Part shown: positions 1 through 12,084 of the stretch, piece after piece
How the letters are laid out: the number at the start of each line of letters is the position of its first letter
Numbering within the stretch: the first letter of the stretch is position 1
Source of the DNA: Gibbula magus
Lineage: Eukaryota > Mollusca > Gastropoda > Trochida > Trochidae
Reading direction: 5' to 3'
NCBI GenBank assembly: GCA_936450465.1
Contig: OW388293.1
Location: 23,399,860-23,463,859, forward strand
Length of the DNA: 64,000 nucleotides
Position numbers and translations under genes: made by a program
Notes under the pieces: model-generated
The model's database searches: none
What the model was told of the DNA's origin: nothing
The model's input: the letters and a program-made list of their open reading frames with translations, nothing else

Positions 1-365
1 TATCTTGACTGTCGCCTAGACCCTAAAACAAAAATGACGCTAGACCTAACTTGGGTTGCAAATTGTAGAGAAAACAAGAATAAATATGTGCCAGTGGGTT
101 CCGTGTTTTCTTTTATGTAAGTAATGATAAACTGTTCAGAAAACAGCGTATGGTCGTGAACTTAGAAGTTGATGACGGATGACATTTGAGAAATATGCTC
201 TCCCGAAAGTAAAATCGTATTGCTTTCGAAATGCTAACGTTTCAATTTCCTTTTGCAGCGAGCACTATGAAATGTCTCTGCATTTGAAATATATGTATAT
301 ACCTATTGTTGTATATGAATCTATATCTGTGCATAATAATAATATCTGCATTTTGTTTGATTTTT

Positions 366-1279
366 TGTCCCCCGCCGCAACGCGGAACGGGGGACTATGT
401 ATTCAGCGGCGTCCGTACGTACGTCCGTCCGTCCGTCCGTACGTACGTCACATTTCTTGTTTACGCGATATCTTATGAAGCGTTGCATCCAAAGTCTTCA
501 AATTTCATGTCTGCCTACATTGTGGGAAGACGCAGACACCAGTCAATTTTGGTGACCTTGGTCTTATTTTCAAGGTCACCACGACACTTTGACCACTTTT
601 TGAACTCTTGTTTACGCGATATCTCATGAAGCGTTGCATCCAAAGTCTTCAAATTTGGTTTCTGCCTACATTGTGGGAAGACGCAGACACCAGTCTCTTT
701 TGGTGACCTTGGCCTTATTTTCAAGGTCACCACGACACTTTGACCACTCTTTGAACTCTTGTAAAGGCGATATCTCATGAAACATTGCATCCAAAGTCTT
801 CAAATTAGTTGTCAGCCTACATTGACACAGACACCAGTTTATTTTGGTGACCTTGACCTTATTTTCAAGGTCACTGCAACACTGAGCACTTTTCTAACTC
901 TTGTTAACGCGATATATATCTTTACCAGTCGGACTCAAAGTCTTTAAATTTGGTGTCAGTCTACACTGGGGGATGACGCAGACACCAGGGGATTTTGGTG
1001 ACCTTGACCTTATTTTCAAAGTCACTACAACACTTTGACCACTTTTTGAACCCTTGTTATCACCATTTATTATGACCGGTTGGACCAAATGTTTTCAAAT
1101 TTGGTGTCAGTCTACATAGGAGGATGACGCAGACGCCAGTCGATTTGGTGACCTTGACCTTATTTTCAAGGTCACCACAACACTTTGACCACTTTTAGAA
1201 CTATATTAACACGATATATCACGAACCCAAGTAGCTCCAATGATGTGTCTTACTAACTCAATGTCACCGGCGGGGGACA
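366..1279. mobile_element. TIR-bounded non-autonomous element with five ~150-bp tandem repeats
   Basis: The perfect 12-bp inverted termini are TGTCCCCCGCCG (366-377) and CGGCGGGGGACA (1268-1279). Between them, from about 450 to 1215, a unit of about 150 bp recurs five times in direct orientation. Each unit carries an Alu-like-sized block with GGTGACCTTG, CAAGGTCAC and ACACTTTGACCAC; the CAAGGTCAC box falls at about 571, 722, 866, 1017 and 1167. There is no coding capacity, and open frames here are repeat shadows. The architecture of short TIRs around a minisatellite core resembles the pearl-type non-autonomous elements described in bivalves. That comparison is from general knowledge and is not verified here. 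Confidence 0.7.
412..448. repeat. CGTC/CGTA tetranucleotide microsatellite
   Basis: Runs of CGTC and CGTA units lie just inside the left terminus of the TIR element. The same kind of array often sits at one end of elements that carry minisatellite cores. Confidence 0.8.
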
Positions 1280-2371
1280 TTGCCATGTTAGTGGCAAACA
1301 CTTGTTTTATCTGTATCTGTGAACACCTTTTATCCCACGCCCCAACGCAGTTTTGCGGAGGTACAACTGACTCCCGTGAAAGTATGTGCACCTACTTGTG
1401 TATATTAGTGCAAGTGTCCTGGCATTGTAGCATGACAATTTGTGTTTTCACTCCAGGAGTAACGATTGAACGAGCCATAACATAATCTATAATTTCATAC
1501 ATCACAATTAACCGAAACAGCTTTGGCATCTCGTTGAAGAGACCAGGGGTAAACATTTCGAAATCTACAATTTCTATTACTGTAGACATGGACAAAGAGC
1601 GCTCCTCTGTCAGTGAACGACATCCAAATTAGATGAAGACAATTGCGCTTAGATACACAAGTAGGTGAACAAACTTATAGGATATAGGCTTGAGTCCGTT
1701 TGTCTGGAATTTCCTTTCAGAACCATAATTAACCTATTTCTTACATTTTCATGTATACATGTAATTGTAAGTAGAGTAGATATGCCTTATGCTGTACAGG
1801 AATTTCCAAAACTGTTATTGATTAGCTTCGTGTTCAGGTAAAACGTGGTAGAGAGTAAGTTTCCTTTCCGGACTATACCTCAGAAAGTATTTAATATGTT
1901 CTCATGGAACTTTGTAACTGATCAGGCAATATGCTCATCTAAGACTTAGAGTTCTGAAAATAGACACACTTTGCTCTTGCTTATGCTTGTTAACAAGAAT
2001 ACTGCATAGTCGTGTTCAACGCGAACTTGTCCTCACAGCAGCAGCTAGGGGATATAGCTGGCTCTGTCTGTACTCCATGCAGCAGATATCGCTCATGTCA
2101 AGACGGTGCTTTTCAAAGCAATGGTATTCAATTTCCTCTCTTTCCACGACATCCCCCGCTATAACCATACTACCGGGTCATATAAGAGCTATAGCGTTCA
2201 TCTGTCAAACTGACGTTTATTACATAACCAGCTGCTTCTAATCGAGTCTAGTTAAGATAAATCCTGATACAATTTCATGATTACGTAATGATGAAGCATC
2301 GACAAGATAGAACGAGGACTATTAAACTGTTGTTAAGAAGCTTCATAAGCAGCCCTGCACCCCCTGATCAA
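1280..2371. other. No gene seen
   Basis: This is AT-rich unique-looking sequence. Short open frames occur by chance, and none has a protein-like composition or convincing splice borders. Confidence 0.5.
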
Positions 2372-2512
2372 ACTGGCACTAAGTAACTTCGTAAACAAGC
2401 CCGTGTTTCTAGTACTGTTCTAGTACTGGCACTAAGTAACTTCGTAAACAACCCCGTGTTTCTAGTACTGGCACTAAGTAACTTCGTAAACAACCCCGTG
2501 TTTCTAGTACAC
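2372..2512. repeat. 42-53-bp minisatellite, three units
   Basis: Three direct copies of a unit beginning GGCACTAAGTAACTTCG start at 2375, 2428 and 2470. The spacings are 53 and 42 bp; the longer spacing comes from a short duplicated CTAGTACTG segment. Copies two and three are nearly identical, which suggests recent expansion. Confidence 0.85.
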
Positions 2513-3765
2513 GGTGCTTTAGGTTTCCATGAAGGAATCGTAATTGCAAGAAATTTTGTGAGTGCAAAAGGTCATAGAGTAAAAGGGACATAATCATGTT
2601 GTTGAGGTCACATATATGTCCAATGGTTTAATTTGTGTTATTTAATTGGGAATTGTCAATTTTAACAAAACAGAACCATTTTAAGTATACTTTGGTACAC
2701 TTAGAACGAAATACAATATGCAAAACCGATCATGCATCTTAAAGCAAACAGTATATTCCTCATCTCGCCAACAGTCCCTTGAATAATTATTTACCCTCAA
2801 CTCGAACCTGATCAAGGTCCAGGATGTTTTGAGTTTATCCAATCTAGTAAAGGTTCTAAGGTGTCTTGAGATTTTAGGTGTTTCAGAATTTTATGCTTTA
2901 GAATATTTCTTGAATTCTTCACTGTGCTGTATAGTTCAGAATATGTATTATAACCTATTAAGGGGACAGAAGAAAGTGATAAAAAAGGTGTATTCGTATA
3001 ATTGTAGTCCAAAATGAAGACTCTGAAAGTTATTAATAATTCAGCTGAAACTTTCTGAAAACTGTATGCGCATCACCGTGACAGTCATGCCCTTGATGTC
3101 ACACGTTAGCTATATTTATTGAGATTTTAACCCCCTTAAATACATTTATTTTAAATAATAAGCCTATTGATGATAGATCCCATAGCTTTGAACAACTTTT
3201 ACCTAAACCTGTCGTATGTTGTCTAAAGTGCATTTAACATTAGCAATATGAAACTATAGACACTGCTAAACAGGAAACGAAATTTTACTTCCTTATATTT
3301 AATTTTATATAATTGCTTTTTCCAAATTATAACATGTCTTCATTTTAGTTTATTATACAACATGCCATGTTAATTATCCTTTTGAGTTGACAACAACTGA
3401 ATTTGATTTTGTTTCACTCCAGGGACCTAGATTAATAATCACAGAGTTATCTTTAAAATAATACTAAATGAGTAAATGAAATTAATCAACGGGCCAAAGG
3501 TCGAGATATCTGTCAAGCTAGCTTACCGGAATGTCCCACTACAAATGTCAACAAATTCACACGTGATGATAGTTGCATTTTACAGTTTATTATGTGTATG
3601 AATCACTGGTTATAATGAACAAATATATACAAACACATTTTGGTACTTTATTCCCAAAGTTTATATCAGCCTAAATTAGTTCTTGAATGATTATGCAGAT
3701 TGTCAAAAATATGTTCAGGAAATTAATTAAAGTTTTAAAATATCTATTTCGAAATTGATATTTTG
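2513..3765. other. No gene seen
   Basis: This is very AT-rich sequence with only short chance open frames. No repeat structure is obvious by eye. Confidence 0.45.
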
Positions 3766-4195
3766 GCGTTCATCTCTGTCAGTTTGGCCTTCTGTCCATC
3801 AGTTACAAAACATTGTGCAGACGTGCTATCTTCGCCAAACTGAAATGAAAACAAATTACAATCATGGTCCCTAGTTGTGCCTTTTGATCGTAGACCTATT
3901 TCTCAAATTCATTTTGTATAGTTTTCATGAAAACATTACTTAAACAGTGACTCTGTGGGGAAGTCATTTTGTGCAGAGGATATCCCCTGAACCATAAATG
4001 CTAGCTTCACCAAACTTGATAAACAAGTCAACTATGGTCACTAGATGTGCGCCCTGAGCGTTAGACTCGTATCTGAATTTTTATTTTGACTGTTTCCAAT
4101 GGAACCATCTGAATGTCGCTGGAACAGTGACAGTGAATCCTCAATCTTCCTCAACTTTAATTCTAATTTTATCACATATGTTTAAGACCGATGGA
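3766..4195. repeat. Degenerate ~178-bp direct repeat (two units)
   Basis: The block running from a TTCGCCAAACT-like start through ATGGTCCCTAGTTGTGC near 3827-3885 recurs in diverged form as TTCACCAAACT and ATGGTCACTAGATGTGC near 4005-4055. It is non-coding and looks like a decayed interspersed repeat. Confidence 0.5.
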
Positions 4196-5620
4196 TGTGC
4201 CGTTTGGTGATAATGAAGTTCAGTGAATTATGCAGGAAGCTTGGCTTGCATATTCAGCTCTTCCTTTATAATCAGATAAAACGTTTTATGCAAGAATAAG
4301 GTGTGATGAGAGTACTTGTATTAGTTCTAGCTAACTCTTACGTGAAAGATAATTTTCATCTTATATAACAGTTAACTTTCTAATGCACCCTATCTTATAT
4401 TAAACACTCGGATAATTTCATCTCTGCTTCTCTTGCCTTTGCAGATTCCTCGCTACATGTAGATGTTCCCACCTGCGGCAAAACTCTGTCTGTTGTTATC
4501 ACTTGTATTCCAAAACCTTAAAAAAAACTTATTAATTATTAACTTATTTATCAAAAACTTGAGACATTCCCTAATTCCCTAATTGTCATTGGGAAACTTT
4601 CTTTAACAAAAGTATGTGTGAAAAGGGCAAGACTAAAATTATTATATATGTGAACAGCCGTTTGTTCTAGCATTTTCTGTCAATGTCTGATGTTCATTTT
4701 AAGTTTCTTTTTACTTAGATTTGTTTCATGTCAATGGGATAATTCATATCCTATATTTTGTAAGGATGAAGTGTGAATAGCAAAATGTGAAGCATTGTTA
4801 GTCCTATAAATGATGAATCCCAACACTTCATTGCTGTACTTTGTTCTCTTCAAATGAAATATGTTTTATTTCATTAAAATAACCCTTGAAAAGACGTTTC
4901 ATTATACTCTCATATTGTTATAAAATGAAGGAAAATGCATGTTAGAGCTTCATTTTTTTCAAATTTTCCTGGGGGAGGCCCCCCCCCCAACTTAAATTGT
5001 CCATGTATCAAATGTTTAGATATCCAACTGGGTAATTCCGCAGATGACAATTACATAATTATTGCATAAACATGTGTTTTTGGCGATTTAAAACACCTCT
5101 AGCGGCAGTGATAATCATCATCGTCTGTGGTTATTCACTCACGCCTTAATGATTATTTTCAAAACGTTTTGCGGCGGTAATCGCTGTATTGTTAAAATGG
5201 TTACATTAAAATTCTCTTAACAATTAATTGCAAGTGTATATTATTTCGATTCAATTTTTCACATGATTCCGATATACAATGTACGTAGAGGAACTAATCT
5301 GTCATTCTTGAGAAAAATGCATTTCACGGGATCTTTAAAGCAATTGTTCACCCTAATACTTTTGACGGAAGGAGACTGAATGTAAGTCTCCTCGCCTCTC
5401 GTGTAATTATGCTATGAGCCGTATACACCAAGCAACAATTTATGACCCCACTCATTACACATTTATCTAATTTCACGGGAGCTGTACGTAGCAGCTCCAA
5501 AATAAGTAATGTATACTGGGGGGATTTAAAGTAGCTGTAGCACATTTTTTGCATATTTGGTTTTCTCAAATTCGGTATTTATTATTAAATCATATTTATA
5601 AGTCTACTTTGAGTGTTTAC
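4196..5620. other. No gene seen; includes a short C-run
   Basis: AT-rich sequence with no protein-like frame. A run of ten C follows a G-rich stretch at about 4971-4988. This G/C block is the only unusual composition in the interval. Confidence 0.45.
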
Positions 5621-5690
5621 GTATCGCTACATCAGTCAAATCACTTGTCATGTTACACCTTAAAATGGCTGCTCGAAGGGAAATGGACTC
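5621..5690. repeat. Dispersed repeat, copy 1 (related copy at 20210-20292)
   Basis: GCTACATCAGTCA, TGTTACACCTTAAA and GAAGGGAAATGGAC occur in this order here. The second copy near 20216-20290 has them in the same order with slightly different spacing. It is a non-coding interspersed repeat, and its edges are uncertain. Confidence 0.5.
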
Positions 5691-6127
5691 TCATGGCTAA
5701 ACCGAACAATGTACATTCGTTTTATATGGAAGGGGATTTGTGCCGAAAATGAAGACATGTTGACTTGTAACTTGTAAAGTGTAACATGTCGTTCTCAACC
5801 ATTCAAGTCTCGAAAAGACAAGTCCAATCATGCAAAACTAACCTTTTAATTCTGTCAATCGTAACTTCGCATTCTCAACTTCACAAAGTTGAAATGTAAT
5901 TCTAGAAATCGTCAAAGTCGAAAAGTCAACTTGTCATTTTTAATTATTAAATCTAAATAATATGCACATTAGTAATGTTACCAGTTACGTTTGACAAATG
6001 AAAAATGGAAAATGAGGAGTTGCAAAGTCAGCTTTGTAAAAGGACTTTTGCATTTCGAGACTGACACGACTTTGGCCATTGGTAACACTTTTTGGCCTTT
6101 TCGCGAGATTACTTTATTTCAGGTGAA

Positions 6128-6180
6128 GTGAGGTGTGGTTTAACGCCGCTTTCAAGAGCAATTTACTTTTACACCCCTTG
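6128..6180 (-). mobile_element. SINE tail fragment
   Basis: GGTTTAACGCCGCTTTCAAG matches the body/tail of the well-preserved SINE at 37007-37329, where the same block reads GGTTTAACGCCACTTTCAAG. Only the tail portion is present here. Confidence 0.55.
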
Positions 6181-6343
6181 GGAAGTTATTTCTTTTGTTT
6201 GAGTTGCAAGTTATATGCCATAACCACCATCTGCGCAGGTTGGTTATCTCATAACCACCATGGTCGGTTATGAGATATTCAACCTACGGAAACAAAATTA
6301 GGGAAATTTTGTCAAATTAGAAATGAAAATTTTGTAAGTAACG

Positions 6344-6413
6344 AAAGTGGGATTCGAACCCTGGACCTCTATATCGTCGAGCAGCGCCTTTACCAATGGA
6401 GCTACCGAGCTCG
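6344..6413 (-). mobile_element. tRNA-derived SINE head
   Basis: On the minus strand a perfect B-box GGTTCGAATCC (near 6350-6360) is preceded by an A-box-like GGTAGCTCCATTGG (near 6390-6405). No clean cloverleaf with a paired acceptor stem is apparent, so I call it a SINE head or tRNA pseudogene and not a tRNA gene. Confidence 0.55.
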
Positions 6414-6530
6414 AGGATCCATACCGATGAGTGTTCATTCTTTTGTGTCTAGGATGTATTTACATATTTTCTAGTATTATATATACATATGTATATATGG
6501 GTACCAATTTATGTCTACTTTATGTATCAT

Positions 6531-6588
6531 GAACCCTGGACCTCTTGATCCGAAGCCGAACGCACTAACCACTGCGCTATCCCGCCCT
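6531..6588 (-). mobile_element. tRNA-Arg-like SINE head, truncated in the B-box
   Basis: The minus strand reads GGGCGGGATAGCGCAGTGG, then CGTTCGGCTTCGGATCAAGA, then AGGTCCAGGGTTC. This is almost identical to the head of the SINE at 37007-37329. The match stops in the middle of the B-box and AT-rich sequence follows, so the copy is broken. Confidence 0.7.
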
Positions 6589-6599
6589 ACTTTATTTCA

Positions 6600-8935
6600 G
6601 TAAGAAAAACGTGCTACAGCGCCTTTAATAACAAAACGATACCTAGTACTAAAGATTGACCCTTGAACTTGGCGAAATGAGTAAAATGCACAATGTTAGA
6701 CGTCACACTTGAATGTAATATTTGCAATATTTCCCTATCTTGTTTTTAATTAATCCAAAGTGAAAGCTTCTAAAACTACATAAAAAAGTCACCAATAACT
6801 TACCCTCAGTAACACGTTCTAACAAAATTGTGTTATAACAGGAAAGACCCTTCGAATTTAGTTTTCTAAAAAAATACGCTGATAGAACCATCCCTTTCAG
6901 AGAAGACCAGAAGGGTTAATCAGCCTATGGCCATATATGACTCTCTTGTCTGATTCAGATAACGTGCATATAATGTTGAAATATTATTCCTCTGTGACAG
7001 GGACACAAGGAAACAAACACTTGTATCGAGACTTTATACATGTTGCTAAATACTACTCAGTCAACTTACCAGGCAGAGTAACTTTACATTGGATCCTGTC
7101 TAAAATTGTTATTTAAAAATGAATTTAATAATTGAAACAATTGACATCGGACACTTAAACATCTTATCAGGAAAATAATTTGTCAAACATTTGTAAAGCA
7201 CAAGCGAAATACGATCAAATCAAAGCTTCCTACAGCATGTTGTCGTGTTAAAACTAGAAGCGTACGTAACACTTAAATTCCAGGCAACTATTTTGTGAAT
7301 CAATTAACAAATTAAAGAATCTACAACACATTAAAATATGCTCGGAAAATCAATCATCAAAGTTTCCTTGAAACATTGAGACAACTAATTAACACTAGTA
7401 GTACCAATTTGTTAATGATATACATGTATGGAACAAGAAACCAAAAGATATCAAACATAAACTAACAAGTTCACCTTTATAATATATACATTTTCGTGTC
7501 TTACAAAAATGCCAATCCCTGTTCCGCAACAATATAGTAGCCTATTCCGATATACTGATTCTTCGAAATATTTGGTCTCTGGCCCTAGTTGCCATGGAAA
7601 CCATCTCAGAACAAGACCTCTGCTTGATCGGCGCCCCAGTGGTGTAGCGGGCGGTATTTCTGCTAAACATACGATATTGCATTGCCCCGAGTCAAGATTA
7701 ACGGTCTAAACTCCAGAAGCTAACACACGAGAGACATTATATCATTAAGGGTTAACTCACCGACCCTTCGCCCATAAACTGCCATCATGCATGGCTTTGC
7801 ATTCTCTTTCAGATACACTGTTAGATTGCGTTTATATCATTGATTGAATGAACACTATGTAAATCAAGGGTATAAACATCCATTATCATTTGAACTGATG
7901 ATAACAGTATTACTTAAATAAGTTCAATTATGTATCATGCTCATTTCCGTCTGTAAATTTGAGTGTATACATAAAGTTTGGCTTATTACTTAGATTATTT
8001 TTAAGCCTTGGTTGCCGATTGACGAACTTTTAGTTTATCTGGCGCAAGGGTTGGTAATTGCATCGAAGTTGATAATTATAAGCGATTGGTTAAATACAGT
8101 TTGCACATTGGTTATTCAAGAAATCCACAATCGTCGCAGCATCACTTCAACTAACTAAGTCATGCTTAAATGATTGTTATTCATGAAACAATTAAACTAA
8201 ACTTGTTGGGCCTGCAGTAAGAATTGAATAGCCTCATCATTATAAGAACGCACTATAACCACAAGCTAAGCTGTAAAACTCTCGTGAAAGATGATAAACT
8301 ACTTGAACCCTAACTCCGTGTATTAACACGGGGGATGAGTGTTCTAATGCCTTGTCTAACATGCCTGCACATACATATATTCTCTAATTGGGTCCTTAAT
8401 AGTCGTGAAGAATATCAGGCGCCATGTCCTACACACCACAATCATCAAGTTCCAATCGCCGGTACAACATCCCGTAACTTAATCACATTCAATTCAATCA
8501 ATTCATTGACAGTAACTATCGATAGTTTCCACGAAAGAAGGCAAAACAAATAAGATATCACTATCAAACCTGATAAATATAATCCCAAAATTTGGGATAA
8601 AGAAGACAAGTTAGCTTAATATCAGTAGAGACAAAGCATAGATATATGGCTATATAAAGAACATTAAAATCCAACTAACTTGATCAAATATTCAGAAACA
8701 TTATGTTTGTATTCCAGTTTTACAACACATTGATAACCAAACTTCCATTATCCTCTTACAAGAGTTGTTCAAGATTACATCCAATGCGGTACAACCAGTC
8801 CGTTAATTAATTCTCATAAACACGAATAGCGAATAACGCCCTCCACACTCTACATCCAGCTTATAGGCACTATAACTTTCGAGAATACTCACTAAAAGTA
8901 ACATTGATTCAAATATCTCATAATACTCAACATAC
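6600..8935. other. Mostly non-coding; probable intron of the minus-strand gene whose first exon is at 8936
   Basis: If the exon at 8936-8972 is real, this stretch is its first intron or introns. A possible small exon ends at a good donor (GTGAGT on the minus strand) at 7761. An exon-like, somewhat GC-richer stretch lies at about 7560-7700, but that stretch also looks tRNA-like on the plus strand. Neither can be fixed without transcript data. Confidence 0.35.
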
Positions 8936-8972
8936 CTGCAAAGCAGATGACGACAGCGATGATCTTGGTCAT
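8936..8972 (-). CDS. Probable first coding exon of a secreted/membrane protein
   Basis: The minus strand has an ATG in good context (A at -3) that starts MTKIIAVVICFAG. This is a lysine followed by a hydrophobic run, as in a signal-peptide start. The coding sequence runs 37 nt to a consensus donor, G|GTATGT, leaving phase 1. Sequence just upstream (about 8973-9130) is richer in G+C than its surroundings and would be the 5' UTR and promoter. Read through the donor, the frame ends within 15 codons, so splicing would be needed. I do not recognise the protein, and downstream exons toward lower coordinates are not identified with confidence. It could be a chance signal-like frame. Confidence 0.45.
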
Positions 8973-9130
8973 GATCGAAGCGGAGTGTTCACAGTGAGGC
9001 TAGCTATTCCAAATGAGTACAGTTCTCGACGAGGCGACTGGCTAGTCAACGAGTAGAGCCGCGGCTGCTCACACACATCCGGGCCTCTGTGAAGCATTCC
9101 GCTTTACTCAAATGCGGTGATCGCGCTCAG

Positions 9131-10019
9131 AAGCGTTCAACGTTTTACGAAATCATACATCTATCATTACCCCTGATTAAGTGCATTATTGTAGCCGAAT
9201 AAGCAATAGACATGAGAATCCTTGATTCGAGGATGTATATTTTTTAAGTAACCCTCTCGTAAAAATTAATGAAGTTTCTAGAAATGGTCTATTCAACCAA
9301 GTTTCTACTTCACTCGTCTTCGTGTATTTGAATTTAGCAGGGATTCCTGGTAGAGTAAGAGCCTAAATGTTATTTGTGGAGTGTTTTCATGATAAGTGTT
9401 TTACTTCTCGATGCATTGCCAAAGATGTATTTCATTTTCATGATGATTGTTAAAAGAAAATGTTCAAATAAATGACATGGATTCTATTATCAGGTCGTGT
9501 TGCCCGATAAATGTAAAGCCAATTAAGGAAATTTCGACACGGTACTATTGAATATTTCATAAGATGTTGAAAGATTATATTTATCTGAAGCTAATGCTGG
9601 CAACGTTAAATTATTACCAATTTGTAAAACGGTATGACCATTGTTACACACTCGTTTAATGGATAGCTAAAACTGGAAATGTGAATACAGTAATGTCACA
9701 TCTGAAACATACACTGTCACACAGTATATATTCTTAGGGCAATATTTTAGCACACGTAAAACTGTCATTTTATGCATACATGTGTATACGTAATTCGTTA
9801 ATGACTTTTATGGGGGAAACATGGCGGCCAGAGAAAAAGACTAGCTGACAGATAGAGAGCGAGACGGAGCGTATTATGCCAGTCTATGCTCTAAATGAAG
9901 ACATAGACTGTGTTCAAAACTCCTATTTTATTTATAGTCATGTATTAGGAGATTGAAGGAAAAACAGTGCTGTAGTAAGACCGGGATTAAAATTGACTCC
10001 CACATTTTTGCAGTTGCTG
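9131..10019. other. No gene seen
   Basis: This lies upstream of the putative 8936 exon, so promoter elements of that gene may fall at its left edge. No clear TATA box was picked out. A short purine-rich patch lies near 9830-9872. Confidence 0.4.
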
Positions 10020-10310
10020 TTTGCTTATCGATGTATTGTTACTTCTTGAGGCATACACACGTGTATTCAGTAAGTCTAGACTTGCTGAATGAATCCATTT
10101 ACTTTATTTAATGTTATACACAGGATAACGTAGGACCTAGATTTACACTCAGACTGAAACAAATGTACTCGTAAAATATCACTGTTTCATTAAATATTAA
10201 AAATTAGACGTTAAGAATGGGCCTTCTATAGGTTTCTTTTAAATATTTAATAAAATAGTGATGTTTTCAGAATAAATACTTTCTTCAGAGTCGAATACAC
10301 ATGACCAAAC
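10020..10310. repeat. Dispersed repeat family A, copy 1
   Basis: It contains CGTGTATTCAGTAAGTCTAG (10061-10080) and ATATTTAATAAAATAGTGAT followed by GTTTTCAGAATAAAT (about 10243-10278). Both blocks recur around 22690-23185 and the second also at 29460-29495. It has no coding content and no clear termini. Confidence 0.55.
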
Positions 10311-11070
10311 ACAGGGACACGACACTGGGAGAACACGCCTAGTACACTTACGATAATTGTACATCAATTATCCTTCCACTGAGATTGCTGTGACCCACTT
10401 ACTGGCTGTATGTCTTCATTCCATTGAAAGAACAGCAGCACAAAGTTCAAAATATCAGAAGTAGGCATTTAGAATAGCGAAATGAGAAGAGTGAAGTTCT
10501 TAGTTTATATTCGGTAGAGTTTGCTTTGGAAACCTGATATACCTGCTCGGAAATCATTGATGTTCCCGAACTGCAGACATGTATAGTTAAGCTTCAACGA
10601 TTGTTGTTGGTTACAGTAGATTTGTTTCCTTATTTACGTTCCTCGGAGATATGCGTATTATCTAGTAAAGGGAGATGTATCTTACTTCACCATGCCTATA
10701 GTCGGTCTGTGATTGGTAGCTGTGTGTGTAGTTCTGTAATGTCACGCTAGATTTACCAAGCTCAAATAACATGGACATCTGCGTGTGATTTACGGGCTTA
10801 TGTTATATCTCTCAAAAATGTGCAACCGTTTATGATGACAGATGATGAAGCAAAAGTAGAATTCGTCAGCTCGAGGCATATAAGTCTGAAGCATCCAGTG
10901 ACGAGTCTCTTGTAGTGTCAGTTCCTTTTCAAATCACTTCTTTGTACCATCAGTTGTACTTGAATAACTGGATGCTGAACTATTTTCTGATTGAATGTCG
11001 GTCTGTTGGTGTATGTTATGTGTACATGTATGGATGTGTTTGAGGTTAATATGCTAGATTTACATAGTCC

Positions 11071-11203
11071 CTTTAACTAACATCTGTAATGCTCTGATTA
11101 CCCTCCTTTTAGAGCTTTAACAAACATCTATAATGTTCTGATAACTCACCTTTTGGAGCTTTAACAAACATATATAATGCCCTGATAACTCACCTTGTTG
11201 GAC
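11071..11203. repeat. 44-bp minisatellite, three units
   Basis: CTTTAAC(A/T)AACAT begins units at 11071, 11115 and 11159, an exact 44-bp period. Each continues with TAATG(C/T)(C/T)CTGAT. Confidence 0.85.
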
Positions 11204-11545
11204 TCACGGTAGTCCTGCCCCATTACTGTGTAAACAATAAGAGCAGTGTAGATCTTTATTAGCAAGTCTAGATAAACTGAGTACACTGGAAATGAAAGTA
11301 TTAAACATAAACAAATAAATAATATAAGGATGAAGAGACAGTAATTATACAAATTCCACAGACTACATTTTAGTCTAATCTCACGGGAATATCTGTTCTT
11401 TTTCCTACAAGACAGGTAGACTAATGTAAGTGTATTTTACTGGGCAATGTTTAATTCTCCTCGGCGGTTGAGCAGCCATGGATCATTTCTTGTCTGTTTC
11501 TGATGTGGACAACATTTCTTCTTAGTAAAAGATGTAGAGGACGAA

Positions 11546-11656
11546 TAGCAGTACATTATCGGGAGATAAATGAACTGTTTTGAGAGGGTTGGGCGAGACG
11601 TAACCTTCCCTAATACTCACACACCAGTACATTTATCTCCCGATAATGTACTGCTA
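11546..11656. repeat. Perfect 27-bp inverted repeat with 57-bp spacer
   Basis: Arms at 11546-11572 and 11630-11656 are exact reverse complements (left arm begins TAGCAGTACATTATCGGG). The spacer is unrelated. It could be a small MITE or a structured RNA hairpin. Confidence 0.8.
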
Positions 11657-11810
11657 CGAGTTTCTATCTATCAAATGCTTGAGTCGTGACAAAATCTCCT
11701 ACAATGTATATATTTTAAACGAATTGTCAACAATTTGGGAAACATTCGCTCGGACACAACAAGCAAACTGACATTGACATTTCACTGTTTCATATGCAAA
11801 TCTTACAATC

Positions 11811-12050
11811 TTGAGTTGTTTTGAAAAAATGTTTACGAGCATAATGAATAACCGATTAACGGTATTCCTTGGTTTTAGAAAAGGCTTCTCTACCATTGAC
11901 AATATTTATTTTCTTCACTTACTCAATCACGTTTTGAAATCTTTAAAAAGGAAATTATTCTGTGTTTTCATAGAATTTAGTAAAGCCTTTGATACTGTGT
12001 GTCTGTTCAAATATGTACCACAATATCAATTCCTCGGTCTCAGTTAACCA
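11811..12050 (+). pseudogene. LINE reverse transcriptase, 5' part (motif A region), plus strand
   Basis: The plus-strand frame reads FTSIMNNRLTVF, then GFRKGFSTIDN, then LFCVFIEFSKAFDTV. These are the non-LTR reverse-transcriptase finger and palm segments up to motif A (the catalytic Asp in KAFDTV). The frame ends soon after motif A. The downstream RT motifs B and C, in the same orientation, resume about 2.2 kb later at 14216-14545. This is a dead relic. Confidence 0.75.
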
Positions 12051-12084
12051 TGCAGTATCTGATTGTGTCCCTTGTCGATCCGCG

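Noticed and set aside
366..1215. CRISPR-like array because of regular ~150-bp repeats
   Set aside because: The units are contiguous without unique spacers, the unit length is wrong, and the host is an animal.
6344..6588. Possible functional tRNA genes
   Set aside because: B-boxes are intact but acceptor stems do not pair, and one copy is broken in the B-box. The same heads occur attached to SINE bodies.
7509..7709. 66-codon plus-strand frame and a long minus-strand stop-free stretch at the same place
   Set aside because: The region resembles a degenerate tRNA-like head (GTGGTGTAGCGGGCGG). No acceptor/donor pair fits clearly, so it was kept only as a remark in the intron entry.
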